Positions 24,993 through 33,183 of a stretch of DNA of 64,000 bases are shown in pieces. The position numbers and the translations under genes were made by a program. The stretch comes from CAZLIC01 sp964559535. Lineage in GTDB: Bacteria; Pseudomonadota; Alphaproteobacteria; Rhodobacterales; Rhodobacteraceae. The number at the start of each line of letters is the position of its first letter. Position 1 is the first letter of the stretch. The notes below the pieces were generated by a model, which worked only from the letters and a program-made list of their open reading frames with translations, had not been told where the DNA came from and made no database searches. Where the stretch lies: NCBI GenBank assembly GCA_964559535.1, contig CAZLIC010000005.1:1-64000 (forward strand), in the 5' to 3' direction.

Positions 24993-25382
24993 ATGACTGA
25001 CACCGACATGATGACCATCCGCGAGATGTGCGACGCCTTCGACGTGACGGCCCGGACGCTGCGGTTCTATGAGCAGAAGGAATTGTTGTTTCCCACCCGC
25101 ATCGGGCAGAAACGGTTGTACGGGCGGCGTGACCGCGCACGGCTGAAGCTGATCCTGAAGGGCAAGCGCTTTGGCGTGTCGCTGGAAGACATCCGGCAGC
25201 TGCTGGACACCTACGACCGTGAAGGGGCGGAGGCGCAGGTGCAGAAGAGCTATGAGATGGCCAAGGCGCGCCTGAAGGCGCTGGAGGCCGAGCGTGAGGT
25301 GATCGACACGACGATCCGCGCGCTGAAGGAACAGATGGCCTGGGGGGCGGAGCTGCTGGCCGGCAGCCGCTCGGCGGCCTGA
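24993..25382 (+). CDS. MerR-family transcriptional regulator 2 (LiuR-like)
   Basis: 129 residues. Winged helix REMCDAFDVTARTLRFYEQKELLFPTRIGQKRLYGRRDRARLKLILKGKRFGVSLEDIRQLL, then a coiled-coil tail EAQVQKSYEMAKARLKALEAEREVIDTTIRALKEQ. No metal-binding cysteines. The gene is 22 bases before the acyl-CoA dehydrogenase and is clearly its operon leader, as LiuR genes often are. An acyl-CoA ligand is inferred from this context. Confidence 0.88.
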   Translation: MTDTDMMTIREMCDAFDVTARTLRFYEQKELLFPTRIGQKRLYGRRDRARLKLILKGKRFGVSLEDIRQLLDTYDREGAEAQVQKSYEMAKARLKALEAEREVIDTTIRALKEQMAWGAELLAGSRSAA

Positions 25383-25404
25383 GAAGAAACCGGGAGGACC
25401 AAGG

Positions 25405-27180
25405 ATGCCAAGCTACACCGCACCCGTGAAGGACATGCAGTTCCTGCTGCACGACGTGCTGAACATCGCCGGGACGGACGTGCCCGGCTATGCCGACCTT
25501 GACCGCGATTTCACCGCGGCGGTGCTGGAGGAGGCGGGCAAGGTGGCGTCCGAGGTGCTGGCGCCGCTGAACGCCGTGGGCGACCGCGAGGGGTGCCGGC
25601 TGGAAAACGGTGTGGTGCGCACGCCCGCCGGGTTTTCCGATGCCTTCAAGGCAATGAAGGACGGCGGCTGGACGGCGCTGGACTGCGACCCGGACTATGG
25701 CGGGCAGGGCCTGCCCTACCTGATGGGCACCGCCGTGGGCGAGATGTTCGTGGCCGCCAACATGGCCTTCAACATGTACCAGGGCCTGACGCATGGCGCC
25801 TATTCGGCAATCCACGCCCACGGCTCGGCCGAACAGAAGGCCAGGTACCTGCCCAAGATGGTGTCCTGCGACTGGACGGGCACCATGAACCTGACCGAGC
25901 CGCATTGCGGCACCGACCTTGGCCTGATGCGCACTAAGGCCGAACCGCAGGCGGACGGCAGCTACCGCATCACCGGGCAGAAGATCTTCATCTCGGCCGG
26001 CGAGCATGACATGGCCGAGAACATCATCCACCTGGTGCTGGCCAAGGCCCCGGGCGGCGGCGAGGGCACCCGCGGCATCTCGCTGTTCATCGTGCCGAAG
26101 TTCCTGGTGAACGATGACGGGTCGCTGGGGCAGCGCAACAGCCTGTCCTGCGGCAAGATCGAAGAAAAGATGGGCATTCACGGCAATGCCACCTGCGTGA
26201 TGAACTATGACGGCGCCACCGGCTGGCTGCTGGGTGACCTGCACAAGGGCATGCGCGCCATGTTCACCATGATGAACGAGGCGCGGCTTGGCGTGGGCCT
26301 GCAGGGCTATGCGCAGGCCGAGGCCGCATACCAGAACGCGCTGATCTACGCGAAGGACCGCCTGCAGGGCCGCGCCGTCACCGGCACGGAAAACCCGAAC
26401 GGCCCTGCCGACCCGCTGATCGTGCACCCCGACATCCGCCGCAACCTGATGGAGCAGAAGAGCTTTGTCGAAGGTGCCCGGGCGCTGACCTTCTGGGCGG
26501 CCTCGCTGATCGACCGCTCGGTCCGGCAGGGCGATGCGGCGGCCGAGGGGCTGGTGTCGCTGATGATCCCGGTGATCAAGGGCTTCCAGACCGACAAGGG
26601 CTTTGACATGGCCGTGGCTGCCCAGCAGGTGTTCGGCGGGCACGGCTACATCGAGGAATGGGGCATGTCGCAGTTCGCCCGCGACGCCCGCATCGCCATG
26701 ATCTACGAAGGCGCCAATGGCGTGCAGGCACTGGACCTGGTGGGTCGCAAGCTGGCGCAGGACGGCGGCAAGCACGTCATGGCCTTCTTCGAGATGGTCA
26801 AGGCCGAGTGCAAGGCGCACGAGGGCGACGACCGGATGAAGGGCTTCGTCGAGCCGCTGAAGGTGGCGTCGAAGCAGCTGCAGGCGGCGGGCATGTTCTT
26901 CATGCAGAACGGCATGAAGAACCCGAACGCGGCGCTGTCGGGCTCGTATGATTTCATGCACCTGATGGGGCATGTGTGCCTGGGCCTGATGTGGACGCGG
27001 ATGGCGAAGGCCGCCTATGCGGCGCTGGAGGCGGGCGCCGCCGACCGTGACTTCTACGAGGCCAAGATCGCGACGGGCCGCTTCTACATGGCCCGCCAGC
27101 TGCCCGCCTGCGGCATGCACCTGGCCCGTATCGAAACGGGTGCCGAAACGGTGATGGCCCTGAAGGCCGCCGCGTTCTGA
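25405..27180 (+). CDS. Acyl-CoA dehydrogenase (DmdC/long-form type)
   Basis: 591-residue FAD flavoprotein, longer than classic acyl-CoA dehydrogenases (about 380) because of N- and C-terminal extensions, as in 3-methylmercaptopropionyl-CoA dehydrogenase (DmdC) and AidB-like groups. Landmarks: TMNLTEPHCGTDLGLMRTKA (FAD and substrate motif, about 155-175), GQKIFISAGEHD, QQVFGGHGYIEEWG (about 410), and the catalytic base E435 in IAMIYEGANGVQALDL. GGGAGGACC precedes the ATG. It introduces the alpha-beta double bond in an acyl-CoA; the thiolase and FadB-type genes downstream complete the route. Substrate chain type is not determinable. Confidence 0.9.
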   Translation: MPSYTAPVKDMQFLLHDVLNIAGTDVPGYADLDRDFTAAVLEEAGKVASEVLAPLNAVGDREGCRLENGVVRTPAGFSDAFKAMKDGGWTALDCDPDYGGQGLPYLMGTAVGEMFVAANMAFNMYQGLTHGAYSAIHAHGSAEQKARYLPKMVSCDWTGTMNLTEPHCGTDLGLMRTKAEPQADGSYRITGQKIFISAGEHDMAENIIHLVLAKAPGGGEGTRGISLFIVPKFLVNDDGSLGQRNSLSCGKIEEKMGIHGNATCVMNYDGATGWLLGDLHKGMRAMFTMMNEARLGVGLQGYAQAEAAYQNALIYAKDRLQGRAVTGTENPNGPADPLIVHPDIRRNLMEQKSFVEGARALTFWAASLIDRSVRQGDAAAEGLVSLMIPVIKGFQTDKGFDMAVAAQQVFGGHGYIEEWGMSQFARDARIAMIYEGANGVQALDLVGRKLAQDGGKHVMAFFEMVKAECKAHEGDDRMKGFVEPLKVASKQLQAAGMFFMQNGMKNPNAALSGSYDFMHLMGHVCLGLMWTRMAKAAYAALEAGAADRDFYEAKIATGRFYMARQLPACGMHLARIETGAETVMALKAAAF

Positions 27181-27190
27181 CCCTGCGAAG

Positions 27191-27219
27191 GCCAAAATCC
27201 TTGAAGAAAGGATTTTGGC
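27191..27219. terminator. Intercistronic hairpin after the acyl-CoA dehydrogenase
   Basis: Perfect 12-bp stem (gccaaaatcctt at 27191-27202 and aaggattttggc at 27208-27219) with a 5-base GAAGA loop, beginning 11 bases after the dehydrogenase stop and ending 23 bases before the next start. There is no U-tract, so it is more likely an RNA-stabilising or attenuating hairpin than a strict terminator. Confidence 0.75.
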
Positions 27220-27242
27220 GCCCCGTGCGACCGAGGTGAAGG

Positions 27243-27455
27243 ATGCCGAAGCGTTTCCGCCTGACCCGCCGCTTCACGGCCGCCATGACCGAGGACGGCT
27301 ACCGCCGCCTGCGCCGGTTCGCGCAGGAGGCGGGACTGGACGAGGGCGAGGCGCTGTCCTTCCTGTTCGAACATTTCGACAGCGTGACCGACAGCGACAA
27401 CCTGACCCACCGGTTGCGGCTGTTCAACGCGGAACTGGAAGACCGCAAGTCCTGA
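27243..27455 (+). CDS. Small basic/acidic protein in the catabolic operon
   Basis: 70 residues, soluble and mostly helical, with a basic N-terminus (KRFRLTRRF) and an acidic C-terminal half (GLDEGEALSFLFEHFDSVTD). I recall short proteins of this type next to acyl-CoA dehydrogenase genes in Rhodobacteraceae but know no function. GAGGTGAAGG precedes the ATG. The reading frame has the codon use of its neighbours, which supports a real gene. Confidence 0.6.
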   Translation: MPKRFRLTRRFTAAMTEDGYRRLRRFAQEAGLDEGEALSFLFEHFDSVTDSDNLTHRLRLFNAELEDRKS

Positions 27456-27486
27456 GACGTGCCGCGGGGAGGCGGTGCTGCAAGAT

Positions 27487-27510
27487 GGGTATTTGGACCA
27501 AGAGGAAGCA
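27487..27510 (+). repeat. Extragenic repeat, copy A (GGGTATTT...CAAGAGGAAG)
   Basis: The block GGGTATTTGGACCAAGAGGAAG also occurs, with small changes, at 27646-27668 (minus strand) and 34587-34607 (plus strand), always between genes. The 271-base gap 27456-27726 holds this copy, copy B, and between them a stem ccccgttcc (27523-27531) / ggaacgggg (27561-27569). No gene is seen in the gap. Confidence 0.65.
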
Positions 27511-27645
27511 GCAGGGGATCCACCCCGTTCCAAGGCTCAGGCTTGGCTGTCCTTCACGTCGGAACGGGGCTTCCCCTTGGGCGGTCATCGGCTCCCCAGC
27601 CTGTACCGCGGACCTTGCCTAGCCAATGAGGGTTAACAAAGTGTT

Positions 27646-27700
27646 CTTCCTCTTGGCTGAAATACCCCACGGGGGGTGCGGGGGGTGTGAAACCCCCCGC
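27646..27700 (-). repeat. Extragenic repeat with G6/C6 hairpin, copy B
   Basis: On the minus strand: a hairpin gcggggggt - 5-base loop - accccccgc (27678-27700), then a C-run ending in CCCCCCGT, then GGGGTATTTCAGCCAAGAGGAAG (to 27646). The same order (G6 hairpin, C6 run, GGGTATTT, CAAG, GAA) is found at 34556-34607 on the plus strand. It lies about 30 bases before the GST start, in the opposite sense. Confidence 0.7.
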
Positions 27701-27726
27701 TGCAACGGATTGACCGGGAGGAACGG

Positions 27727-28359
27727 ATGACACTCAGGCTTCACTGCTTCGGCGAAAGCGGCAACGCCTACAAATGCGCCCTTGCGCTGGAACTGACGGG
27801 CCTGCCGTGGCAGCCGGTGTTCGTCGACTTCTTCAACGGCGCCACCCGCACGCCGGAATTCCTGGCCCTGAACGAGATGGGCGAGGTGCCGGTCCTGCAG
27901 GACGGCGACGAGGTGCTGACCCAGTCGGGCAACATCCTGTACCACCTTGTCGGCAAGACCGGAAAACTGGGCGGGGCCACGGTGGCCGAGACGAAAGAGG
28001 TCTGGCGCTGGGTGCTGTGGGACAACCACAAGTTTTCCTCGAACATCGGCACGGCGCGGTTCCTGATGAACTTCCTGCCGCCCGAGAAGCGCCCGCAGCC
28101 GGTGATCGACTTCTTCCAGGGCCGCCTGCGCAGCGCCTGGAAGGTGCTGGACGGGCATCTGGCCGGACGCGACTGGATCGCGGGCAACGGCATCTCGGCG
28201 GCCGACCTGTCGTGCTGTTCCTACCTCTACTACCCCGAGCCCTTCGGTTTCGACCGCGCCGACTGGCCGCACATCGCCGCCTGGCTGGACCGCATCGCCG
28301 CCCTGCCTGGCTGGAAACACCCCTACGACCTGATGCCCCGCGCGTTCCGCGCCGCCTGA
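27727..28359 (+). CDS. Glutathione S-transferase family protein
   Basis: 210 residues: N-terminal thioredoxin-like domain (about 1-80) with LHCFGESGNAYKCALALEL, where S11 is at the usual catalytic Ser/Cys position, and NEMGEVPVLQDGDEVLTQSGNILYHL with the cis-proline and the E/Q-S glutathione-binding pair. The C-terminal helical domain (about 95-205) has ISAADLSCCSYLYYPEPF, which includes the N-capping D of helix 6. It is 11 bases before the thiolase and probably conjugates or reduces a reactive acyl or enoyl intermediate; this is inference from context. Confidence 0.85.
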   Translation: MTLRLHCFGESGNAYKCALALELTGLPWQPVFVDFFNGATRTPEFLALNEMGEVPVLQDGDEVLTQSGNILYHLVGKTGKLGGATVAETKEVWRWVLWDNHKFSSNIGTARFLMNFLPPEKRPQPVIDFFQGRLRSAWKVLDGHLAGRDWIAGNGISAADLSCCSYLYYPEPFGFDRADWPHIAAWLDRIAALPGWKHPYDLMPRAFRAA

Positions 28360-28370
28360 GGAGCAAGACC

Positions 28371-29582
28371 ATGACCGACGCCTATATCTACGACGCCGTC
28401 CGCACCCCCCGCGGCAAGGGCCGTCCTGACGGCAGCCTGCACGAGGTCACCTCGGTGCGGCTCTCGGCGCAGGTGCTGAACGCGCTGAAGGGCCGCAACG
28501 GGCTGGAGGGTCATGCGGTTGAGGACGTGATCTGGGGGAACGTGACGCAGGTGGGCGAGCAGGGCGGCTGTCTGGCGCGCAGTGCCGTGCTGGCCTCCGA
28601 TCTGGACGAATCCATCCCCGGGCTTGCGATCAACCGGTTCTGCGCAAGCGGGATGGAGGCGGTGAACCTGGCCGCCAACCAGGTGAAGGGCGGCGCGGGC
28701 CATGCCTATATCGCGGGCGGGGTCGAGATGATGGGCCGCGTGGCGATGGGCAGCGATGGAGCGGCCATTGCCGTGGACCCGGCGCTGGCGATGAAGACCT
28801 ATTTCGTGCCGCAGGGCATTTCGGCCGACATCATTGCCACCGAATACGGGTTTACCCGTGATGATGCCGATGCGCTGGCCATGGAAAGCCAGAAGCGCGC
28901 CGCCACCGCCTGGGCCGACAAGCGGTTCGCGAAATCGGTCATCACCGTGAAGGACATCAACGGCCTGCCGATCCTGTCCACTGACGAATACATGCGCCCC
29001 GGCACCGACATGCAGGCGCTGGGCTCGCTGAAGCCCGCTTTCAAGGACATGGGCGAGGTGATGCCCGGTTTCGACAAGGTGGCGCTGATGAAGTACCCGC
29101 ATCTGGAGCGCATCAACCACATCCACCATGCAGGGAATTCGTCGGGCATCGTGGATGGCGCGGCGGGCCTCTTGATCGGCAGCAAGGAATTCGGTGACGC
29201 GCACGGGCTGAAGCCCCGCGCCCGCATCCGCGCCACCGCCAAGATCGGCACCGACCCCACGATCATGCTGACCGGCCCGGTGCCGGTGACCGAGAAGATC
29301 CTGCGCGACAGCGGCATGTCGATTGCCGACCTTGACCTGTTCGAGGTGAACGAGGCCTTCGCCTCGGTCGTCTTGCGCTTCATGCAGGCCTTCGACGTGG
29401 ACCCGGGCTGCGTCAACGTGAATGGCGGCTCCATCGCCATGGGCCATCCGCTGGGCGCCACCGGGGCCATCATCATCGGCACGCTCTTGGACGAACTGGA
29501 GCGCACCGGCAAGGGCACCGGCCTGGCCACGCTGTGCATCGCCAGCGGCATGGGTGCGGCCACCATCATTGAAAGGGTCTGA
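28371..29582 (+). CDS. Acetyl-CoA acetyltransferase / thiolase
   Basis: 403-residue thiolase. Active-site Cys is C91 in NRFCASGMEAVNLA; FEVNEAFASVVL is the family N-E-A-F motif; MGHPLGATGA carries the active-site His and CIASGMGAA the second Cys, so all catalytic residues are present. GAGGAGCAAGACC precedes the ATG. It cleaves 3-ketoacyl-CoA to acetyl-CoA and a shortened acyl-CoA, the last step of the beta-oxidation cycle, together with the FadB-type fusion two genes further on. Chain-length preference is unknown. Confidence 0.92.
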   Translation: MTDAYIYDAVRTPRGKGRPDGSLHEVTSVRLSAQVLNALKGRNGLEGHAVEDVIWGNVTQVGEQGGCLARSAVLASDLDESIPGLAINRFCASGMEAVNLAANQVKGGAGHAYIAGGVEMMGRVAMGSDGAAIAVDPALAMKTYFVPQGISADIIATEYGFTRDDADALAMESQKRAATAWADKRFAKSVITVKDINGLPILSTDEYMRPGTDMQALGSLKPAFKDMGEVMPGFDKVALMKYPHLERINHIHHAGNSSGIVDGAAGLLIGSKEFGDAHGLKPRARIRATAKIGTDPTIMLTGPVPVTEKILRDSGMSIADLDLFEVNEAFASVVLRFMQAFDVDPGCVNVNGGSIAMGHPLGATGAIIIGTLLDELERTGKGTGLATLCIASGMGAATIIERV

Positions 29583-29585
29583 CCC

Positions 29586-30056
29586 ATGCCGGTGATCGAC
29601 AAGGCCGCGCTGACCCCGCGCACGTCGTCCATCTATCCGTCACCCTATGCCGAGATGATGGCGGGCCGCAGTTCGCTGAGGCTGGGTGATGCGGGGGGGC
29701 TGACGCAGTTCGGCGTCAATCTGGTGATGCTGGAACCCGGCGCGATGTCCAGTCTGCGGCACTGGCACCACCACGAGGACGAGTTCGTGATGGTGACCGA
29801 GGGGGAATGCGTTCTGGTGCAGGACGCGGGCGAAACGGTGATGCGGCCGGGCGACTGCGTGGCGTTTCCGGCGGGCAACACCGACGGTCACCACTTCATC
29901 AACCGCAGCGACCGCCCGGCGGCGTTCCTGGTGGTGGGCAGCAAGGCGCCGCGCGAGGTGGCGGTCTATTCGGACGTGGACATGCAGGTCACGATGGAGG
30001 GCGGCAAGGCCACGTTCACCTACAAGGACGGCACGCCGTTCGCCGGGCCGCGCTGA
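29586..30056 (+). CDS. Cupin-domain protein, first of a tandem pair
   Basis: 156 residues, single cupin barrel. Motif 1 is SLRHWHHHEDEFVMVTEGE (H-x-H-x-x-E metal ligands, about residues 58-70) and motif 2 is GDCVAFPAGNTDGHHFIN with the fourth ligand His. All four metal ligands are present. It is related to the following cupin (shared GGLTQFG, RHWH, E-D-E, P-A-G, N-R-S), so the pair arose by duplication. Placed 3 bases after the thiolase stop. Function unknown; small cupins can be isomerases or sensors. Confidence 0.8.
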   Translation: MPVIDKAALTPRTSSIYPSPYAEMMAGRSSLRLGDAGGLTQFGVNLVMLEPGAMSSLRHWHHHEDEFVMVTEGECVLVQDAGETVMRPGDCVAFPAGNTDGHHFINRSDRPAAFLVVGSKAPREVAVYSDVDMQVTMEGGKATFTYKDGTPFAGPR

Positions 30057-30520
30057 TGCCCAGGGTCGCCATCCCCGCCCCCACGCAGGAACCGGAATGG
30101 ACACATCCGGTGCTGGGGGCCACGCTGGGCCCCTATGCGCACCAGATCATCGGCAATGCGGGCGGCCTGACCCAGTTCGGTGCCCATATCGAAACCCTGC
30201 CGCCCGGCAGCCGGTCGTCCTTCCGCCACTGGCACGAAACCGAGGACGAGATGGTGCTGGTGCTGGACGGCGAGGTGGTGCTGGTCGAGGACACCGAGAC
30301 GGTGCTGCGGGCCGGAGAGGCCGCATGCTGGCCTGCGGGCAGCCGCGTGGGGCATTGTCTGGAAAACCGGTCGGCCGTTGACGCGCGCTATCTGGTGGTG
30401 GGTACCCGCAATGTGCAGGACATCATCCACTATCCCGACGACGACCTGATTGCCGTCAAGGATGGCACGGCGCGGCGGTACATGCACCTGGACGGACGGC
30501 CGCGGAGCGTGGCGCGGTGA
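30056..30520 (+). CDS. Cupin-domain protein, second of a tandem pair
   Basis: 154 residues; start shares one base with the previous stop (TGATG). Motif 1 SSFRHWHETEDEMVLVLDGE has the H-x-H-x-x-x-E ligand set, and motif 2 AACWPAGSRVGHCLENRS keeps the last His. A C-terminal tail IHYPDDDLIAVKDGTARRYMHLDGRP matches a conserved tail of this cupin subgroup. Paralogue of the gene before it. The next gene overlaps it by 4 bases (GTGA). Confidence 0.8.
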   Translation: MPRVAIPAPTQEPEWTHPVLGATLGPYAHQIIGNAGGLTQFGAHIETLPPGSRSSFRHWHETEDEMVLVLDGEVVLVEDTETVLRAGEAACWPAGSRVGHCLENRSAVDARYLVVGTRNVQDIIHYPDDDLIAVKDGTARRYMHLDGRPRSVAR

Positions 30521-30969
30521 AGACCCAGGAAACCCTGCAGACCTGGCTGGATACCGTATCGGACGCGGTGATGCAGGGCGACTTTGACACCTATCGCGCG
30601 CATGTCTGCCTGCCGTTTCACCTGATCACCCATACCACCAGCATGCGGATCGAAAACGAAGATGCGCTGCGCGGCGGATTTGACCTTTTCGTGCAGATGC
30701 TGCGGTCACAGAGGGTGACCGACTATGTCCGGCTGGCGGCCGGGGCCGAGCAGCTGGACGATGAGCTGATCACCGGGCGCTATGTCTCGCACCTGATCGT
30801 GAGCGGCGGATTGCGGCTGATCCCGCCGTTCCGGTCGGCCATCACCCTGCGGCTGGAGGACGGCATGTGGCGTGCTGCCTCGATCACCAACGCCTTGGCC
30901 AACTCGCGCTGGCCGATCCACATGTTGCGCGTCAACGACACCGAAATCGCAAGAGGACCCGACCAATGA
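30517..30969 (+). CDS. NTF2/SnoaL-like protein of unknown role
   Basis: 150 residues. The layout, an N-terminal helix (ETLQTWLDTVSDAVMQGDFDTY), a curved sheet and a C-terminal strand LRLEDGMWRAASITNAL, fits an NTF2-like fold such as SnoaL or ketosteroid-isomerase relatives. No catalytic aspartate can be assigned with confidence. Its GTG overlaps the cupin stop (GTGA) and its stop overlaps the FadB-type start (ATGA), so it is translated within the beta-oxidation operon. Confidence 0.5.
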   Translation: MKTQETLQTWLDTVSDAVMQGDFDTYRAHVCLPFHLITHTTSMRIENEDALRGGFDLFVQMLRSQRVTDYVRLAAGAEQLDDELITGRYVSHLIVSGGLRLIPPFRSAITLRLEDGMWRAASITNALANSRWPIHMLRVNDTEIARGPDQ

Positions 30970-33152
30970 CCGACTTCACCATGACCACCGATGCCGACGG
31001 CGTAGCCACGATCACCTGGGATGTGGCGGGCAAGTCGATGAACGTGATGTCGCTGGCGGGCTTCCAGCTGCTGAGCCAGCTTGTTGACCAGGCGCTGGCC
31101 GATGCCGCGGTCAAAGGCATCATCATCACCAGCGCGAAGAAGGACTTTGCCGGGGGGATGGACCTGAACGTGATCGCGCAGATGCGCGCGGGTGGGGCCG
31201 AGGCGGTGTTCACCGGCGTGATGGGGATGCATGCGGTGATGCGCAAGATCGAGCGCGCCGGGATGGACCCCAAGACGTTGAAGGGGGGCAAGCCCATTGT
31301 CGCCGCCCTGCCCGGCACGGGGCTGGGCATCGGGCTGGAAATCCCGCTGTGCTGCCACCGCATCATTGCCGCCGACAACGCCCGCGCCAAGATCGGCCTG
31401 CCGGAAATCATGGTCGGCATCTTTCCGGGTGCGGGCGGCACCACGCGGCTGGTGCGCAAGCTGGGCGCCATGGGCGCGGCGCCGTTCCTGCTGGAGGGCA
31501 AGCTGTCCTCGCCCAAAGAGGCGAAGGCTGCGGGGATCATCGACGAGGTGGTGGCCCCTGACCAGCTGCTGGCGCGCGCGAAGGAATGGGTGCTGGCCGC
31601 CAAGCCCGCCGATCTGGTGAAGCCCTGGGATGACAAGGGCTACAAGATGCCGGGCGGCACCCCCTACCACCCTGCGGGCTTCCCCACCTTCGTCGGGGCC
31701 AGCGCCATGGTGCATGGCAAGACGATGGGCGTCTATCCGGCGGCCAAGGCGCTGCTGTCGGCGGTGTATGAAGGCGCGATGGTGCCGTTTGACACGGCGC
31801 TGAAGATCGAGGCGCGCTGGTTCACATCGGTGCTGATGAACCCGTCGTCCACCGCCATGATCCGGTCGCTGTTCATCAACAAGGAGGCGCTGGAGAAGGG
31901 CGCCAACCGGCCGAAGGTGGCCGACCAGACGGTGAAGAAGCTGGGCGTGCTGGGCGCGGGCATGATGGGGGCGGGCATTGCCTATGTGTCGGCCAACGCG
32001 GGGATCGACGTGGTGCTGATCGACGCCAGCCAGGAGGCGGCAGACCGCGGCCGCGCCCATGCCGAAGGCATTCTGGACAAGGGCGTGGCGCGCCGCAAGG
32101 TGACCCCCGAACAGAAGGCCGAAGTGCTGGGCCGCATCACCGCCACCACCGACTATGCCGCGCTGCAGGGCTGCGACCTGATCGTGGAAGCCGTGTTCGA
32201 GGATGTGGGGGTGAAGGCGGGCGTCACCGCCAAGGCCGAGGCGGTGATCCCCTCGGACGCGATCTTTGCCACCAATACCTCGACCCTGCCGATTTCAGAT
32301 TTGGCCAAGGCGTCGATGCGGCCGGGGCAGTTCATCGGCATCCACTTCTTCAGCCCGGTGGACAAGATGATGCTGGTGGAAATCATCCGCGGGAAACAGA
32401 CAGGCGACGTGGCGGTGGCCAAGGCGCTGGATTTCGTGCGCCAGATCCGCAAGACGCCCATCGTGGTGAACGACGCGCGGTTCTTCTATGCCAACCGCTG
32501 CATCATTCCCTACATCAACGAAGGCATCCGCATGGTGGCCGAAGGGGTGGAACCGGCGCTGGTGGAAAATGCCGCGAAGCTGGTGGGCCTGCCGCTGGGG
32601 CCGCTGCAGCTGGTGGACGAAACCTCGATCGATCTGGGCGTGAAAATCGCCAAGGCGACGAAGGCCGCGATGGGCGACGCCTACCCCGACAGCGCGGTGG
32701 ATGCGGTGCTGTTCGCCATGGCCGACAAGGGCCGTCTGGGGCGCAAGGCCAAGGCGGGGTTCTATGCCTATGACGACAAGGGCGACCGCCTGGGGTTCTG
32801 GGACGGGCTGGAGGCCGCCTGGCCCGTGGCCGATGACCAGCCGGGCCTGACCGAGGTGCAGCACCGGCTGATGATGGTGCAGACGCTGGAGGCGGTGCGG
32901 GCGCTGGAAGACGGCGTGTTGATGGATATCCGGGAAGGCGACGTGGGCGCGATCCTGGGCTGGGGTTACGCGCCGTGGTCGGGCGGGCCGTTCGGCTGGC
33001 TGGACATCCTGGGTGCCGCGCGGGCGGTGGAGATCTGCGACGGGCTGCAGGCGCGCCATGGCGAGCGGTTTGCGGCGCCTGCGCTCTTGCGCGAGATGGC
33101 GGCCAAGGGCGAGGCGTTCCACACCCGCTTTGCCACCGCCAAGGCGGCCTGA
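30966..33152 (+). CDS. Enoyl-CoA hydratase / 3-hydroxyacyl-CoA dehydrogenase fusion (FadB/FadJ type)
   Basis: 728 residues. Residues about 1-190 form a crotonase domain with the oxyanion motif FAGGMDLNVI and the acidic pair around GLPEIMVGIFPGAGGTTRL. From about 320 comes the dehydrogenase domain with the NAD-binding LGVLGAGMMGAGIAYVSA (G-x-G-x-x-G near 329-334) and the catalytic TNTSTLPIS and HFFSPVDKMMLVEII segments. A C-terminal dehydrogenase domain follows (about 520-728). It hydrates enoyl-CoA and oxidises the resulting 3-hydroxyacyl-CoA. ATG overlaps the previous stop. A hairpin follows the stop. Confidence 0.93.
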   Translation: MTDFTMTTDADGVATITWDVAGKSMNVMSLAGFQLLSQLVDQALADAAVKGIIITSAKKDFAGGMDLNVIAQMRAGGAEAVFTGVMGMHAVMRKIERAGMDPKTLKGGKPIVAALPGTGLGIGLEIPLCCHRIIAADNARAKIGLPEIMVGIFPGAGGTTRLVRKLGAMGAAPFLLEGKLSSPKEAKAAGIIDEVVAPDQLLARAKEWVLAAKPADLVKPWDDKGYKMPGGTPYHPAGFPTFVGASAMVHGKTMGVYPAAKALLSAVYEGAMVPFDTALKIEARWFTSVLMNPSSTAMIRSLFINKEALEKGANRPKVADQTVKKLGVLGAGMMGAGIAYVSANAGIDVVLIDASQEAADRGRAHAEGILDKGVARRKVTPEQKAEVLGRITATTDYAALQGCDLIVEAVFEDVGVKAGVTAKAEAVIPSDAIFATNTSTLPISDLAKASMRPGQFIGIHFFSPVDKMMLVEIIRGKQTGDVAVAKALDFVRQIRKTPIVVNDARFFYANRCIIPYINEGIRMVAEGVEPALVENAAKLVGLPLGPLQLVDETSIDLGVKIAKATKAAMGDAYPDSAVDAVLFAMADKGRLGRKAKAGFYAYDDKGDRLGFWDGLEAAWPVADDQPGLTEVQHRLMMVQTLEAVRALEDGVLMDIREGDVGAILGWGYAPWSGGPFGWLDILGAARAVEICDGLQARHGERFAAPALLREMAAKGEAFHTRFATAKAA

Positions 33153-33159
33153 GGCAGGC

Positions 33160-33183
33160 CGGGCGGCGGCTTCAGCCGCCGCC
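33160..33183. terminator. Hairpin at a convergent gene junction
   Basis: Stem gggcggcggct (33160-33170) / agccgccgccc (33173-33183), perfect 11 bp with a tight loop, 7 bases after the FadB-type stop. The CBS-protein stop (33172) lies inside it. Without a U-tract it is a plausible two-way end signal for both genes. Confidence 0.6.
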
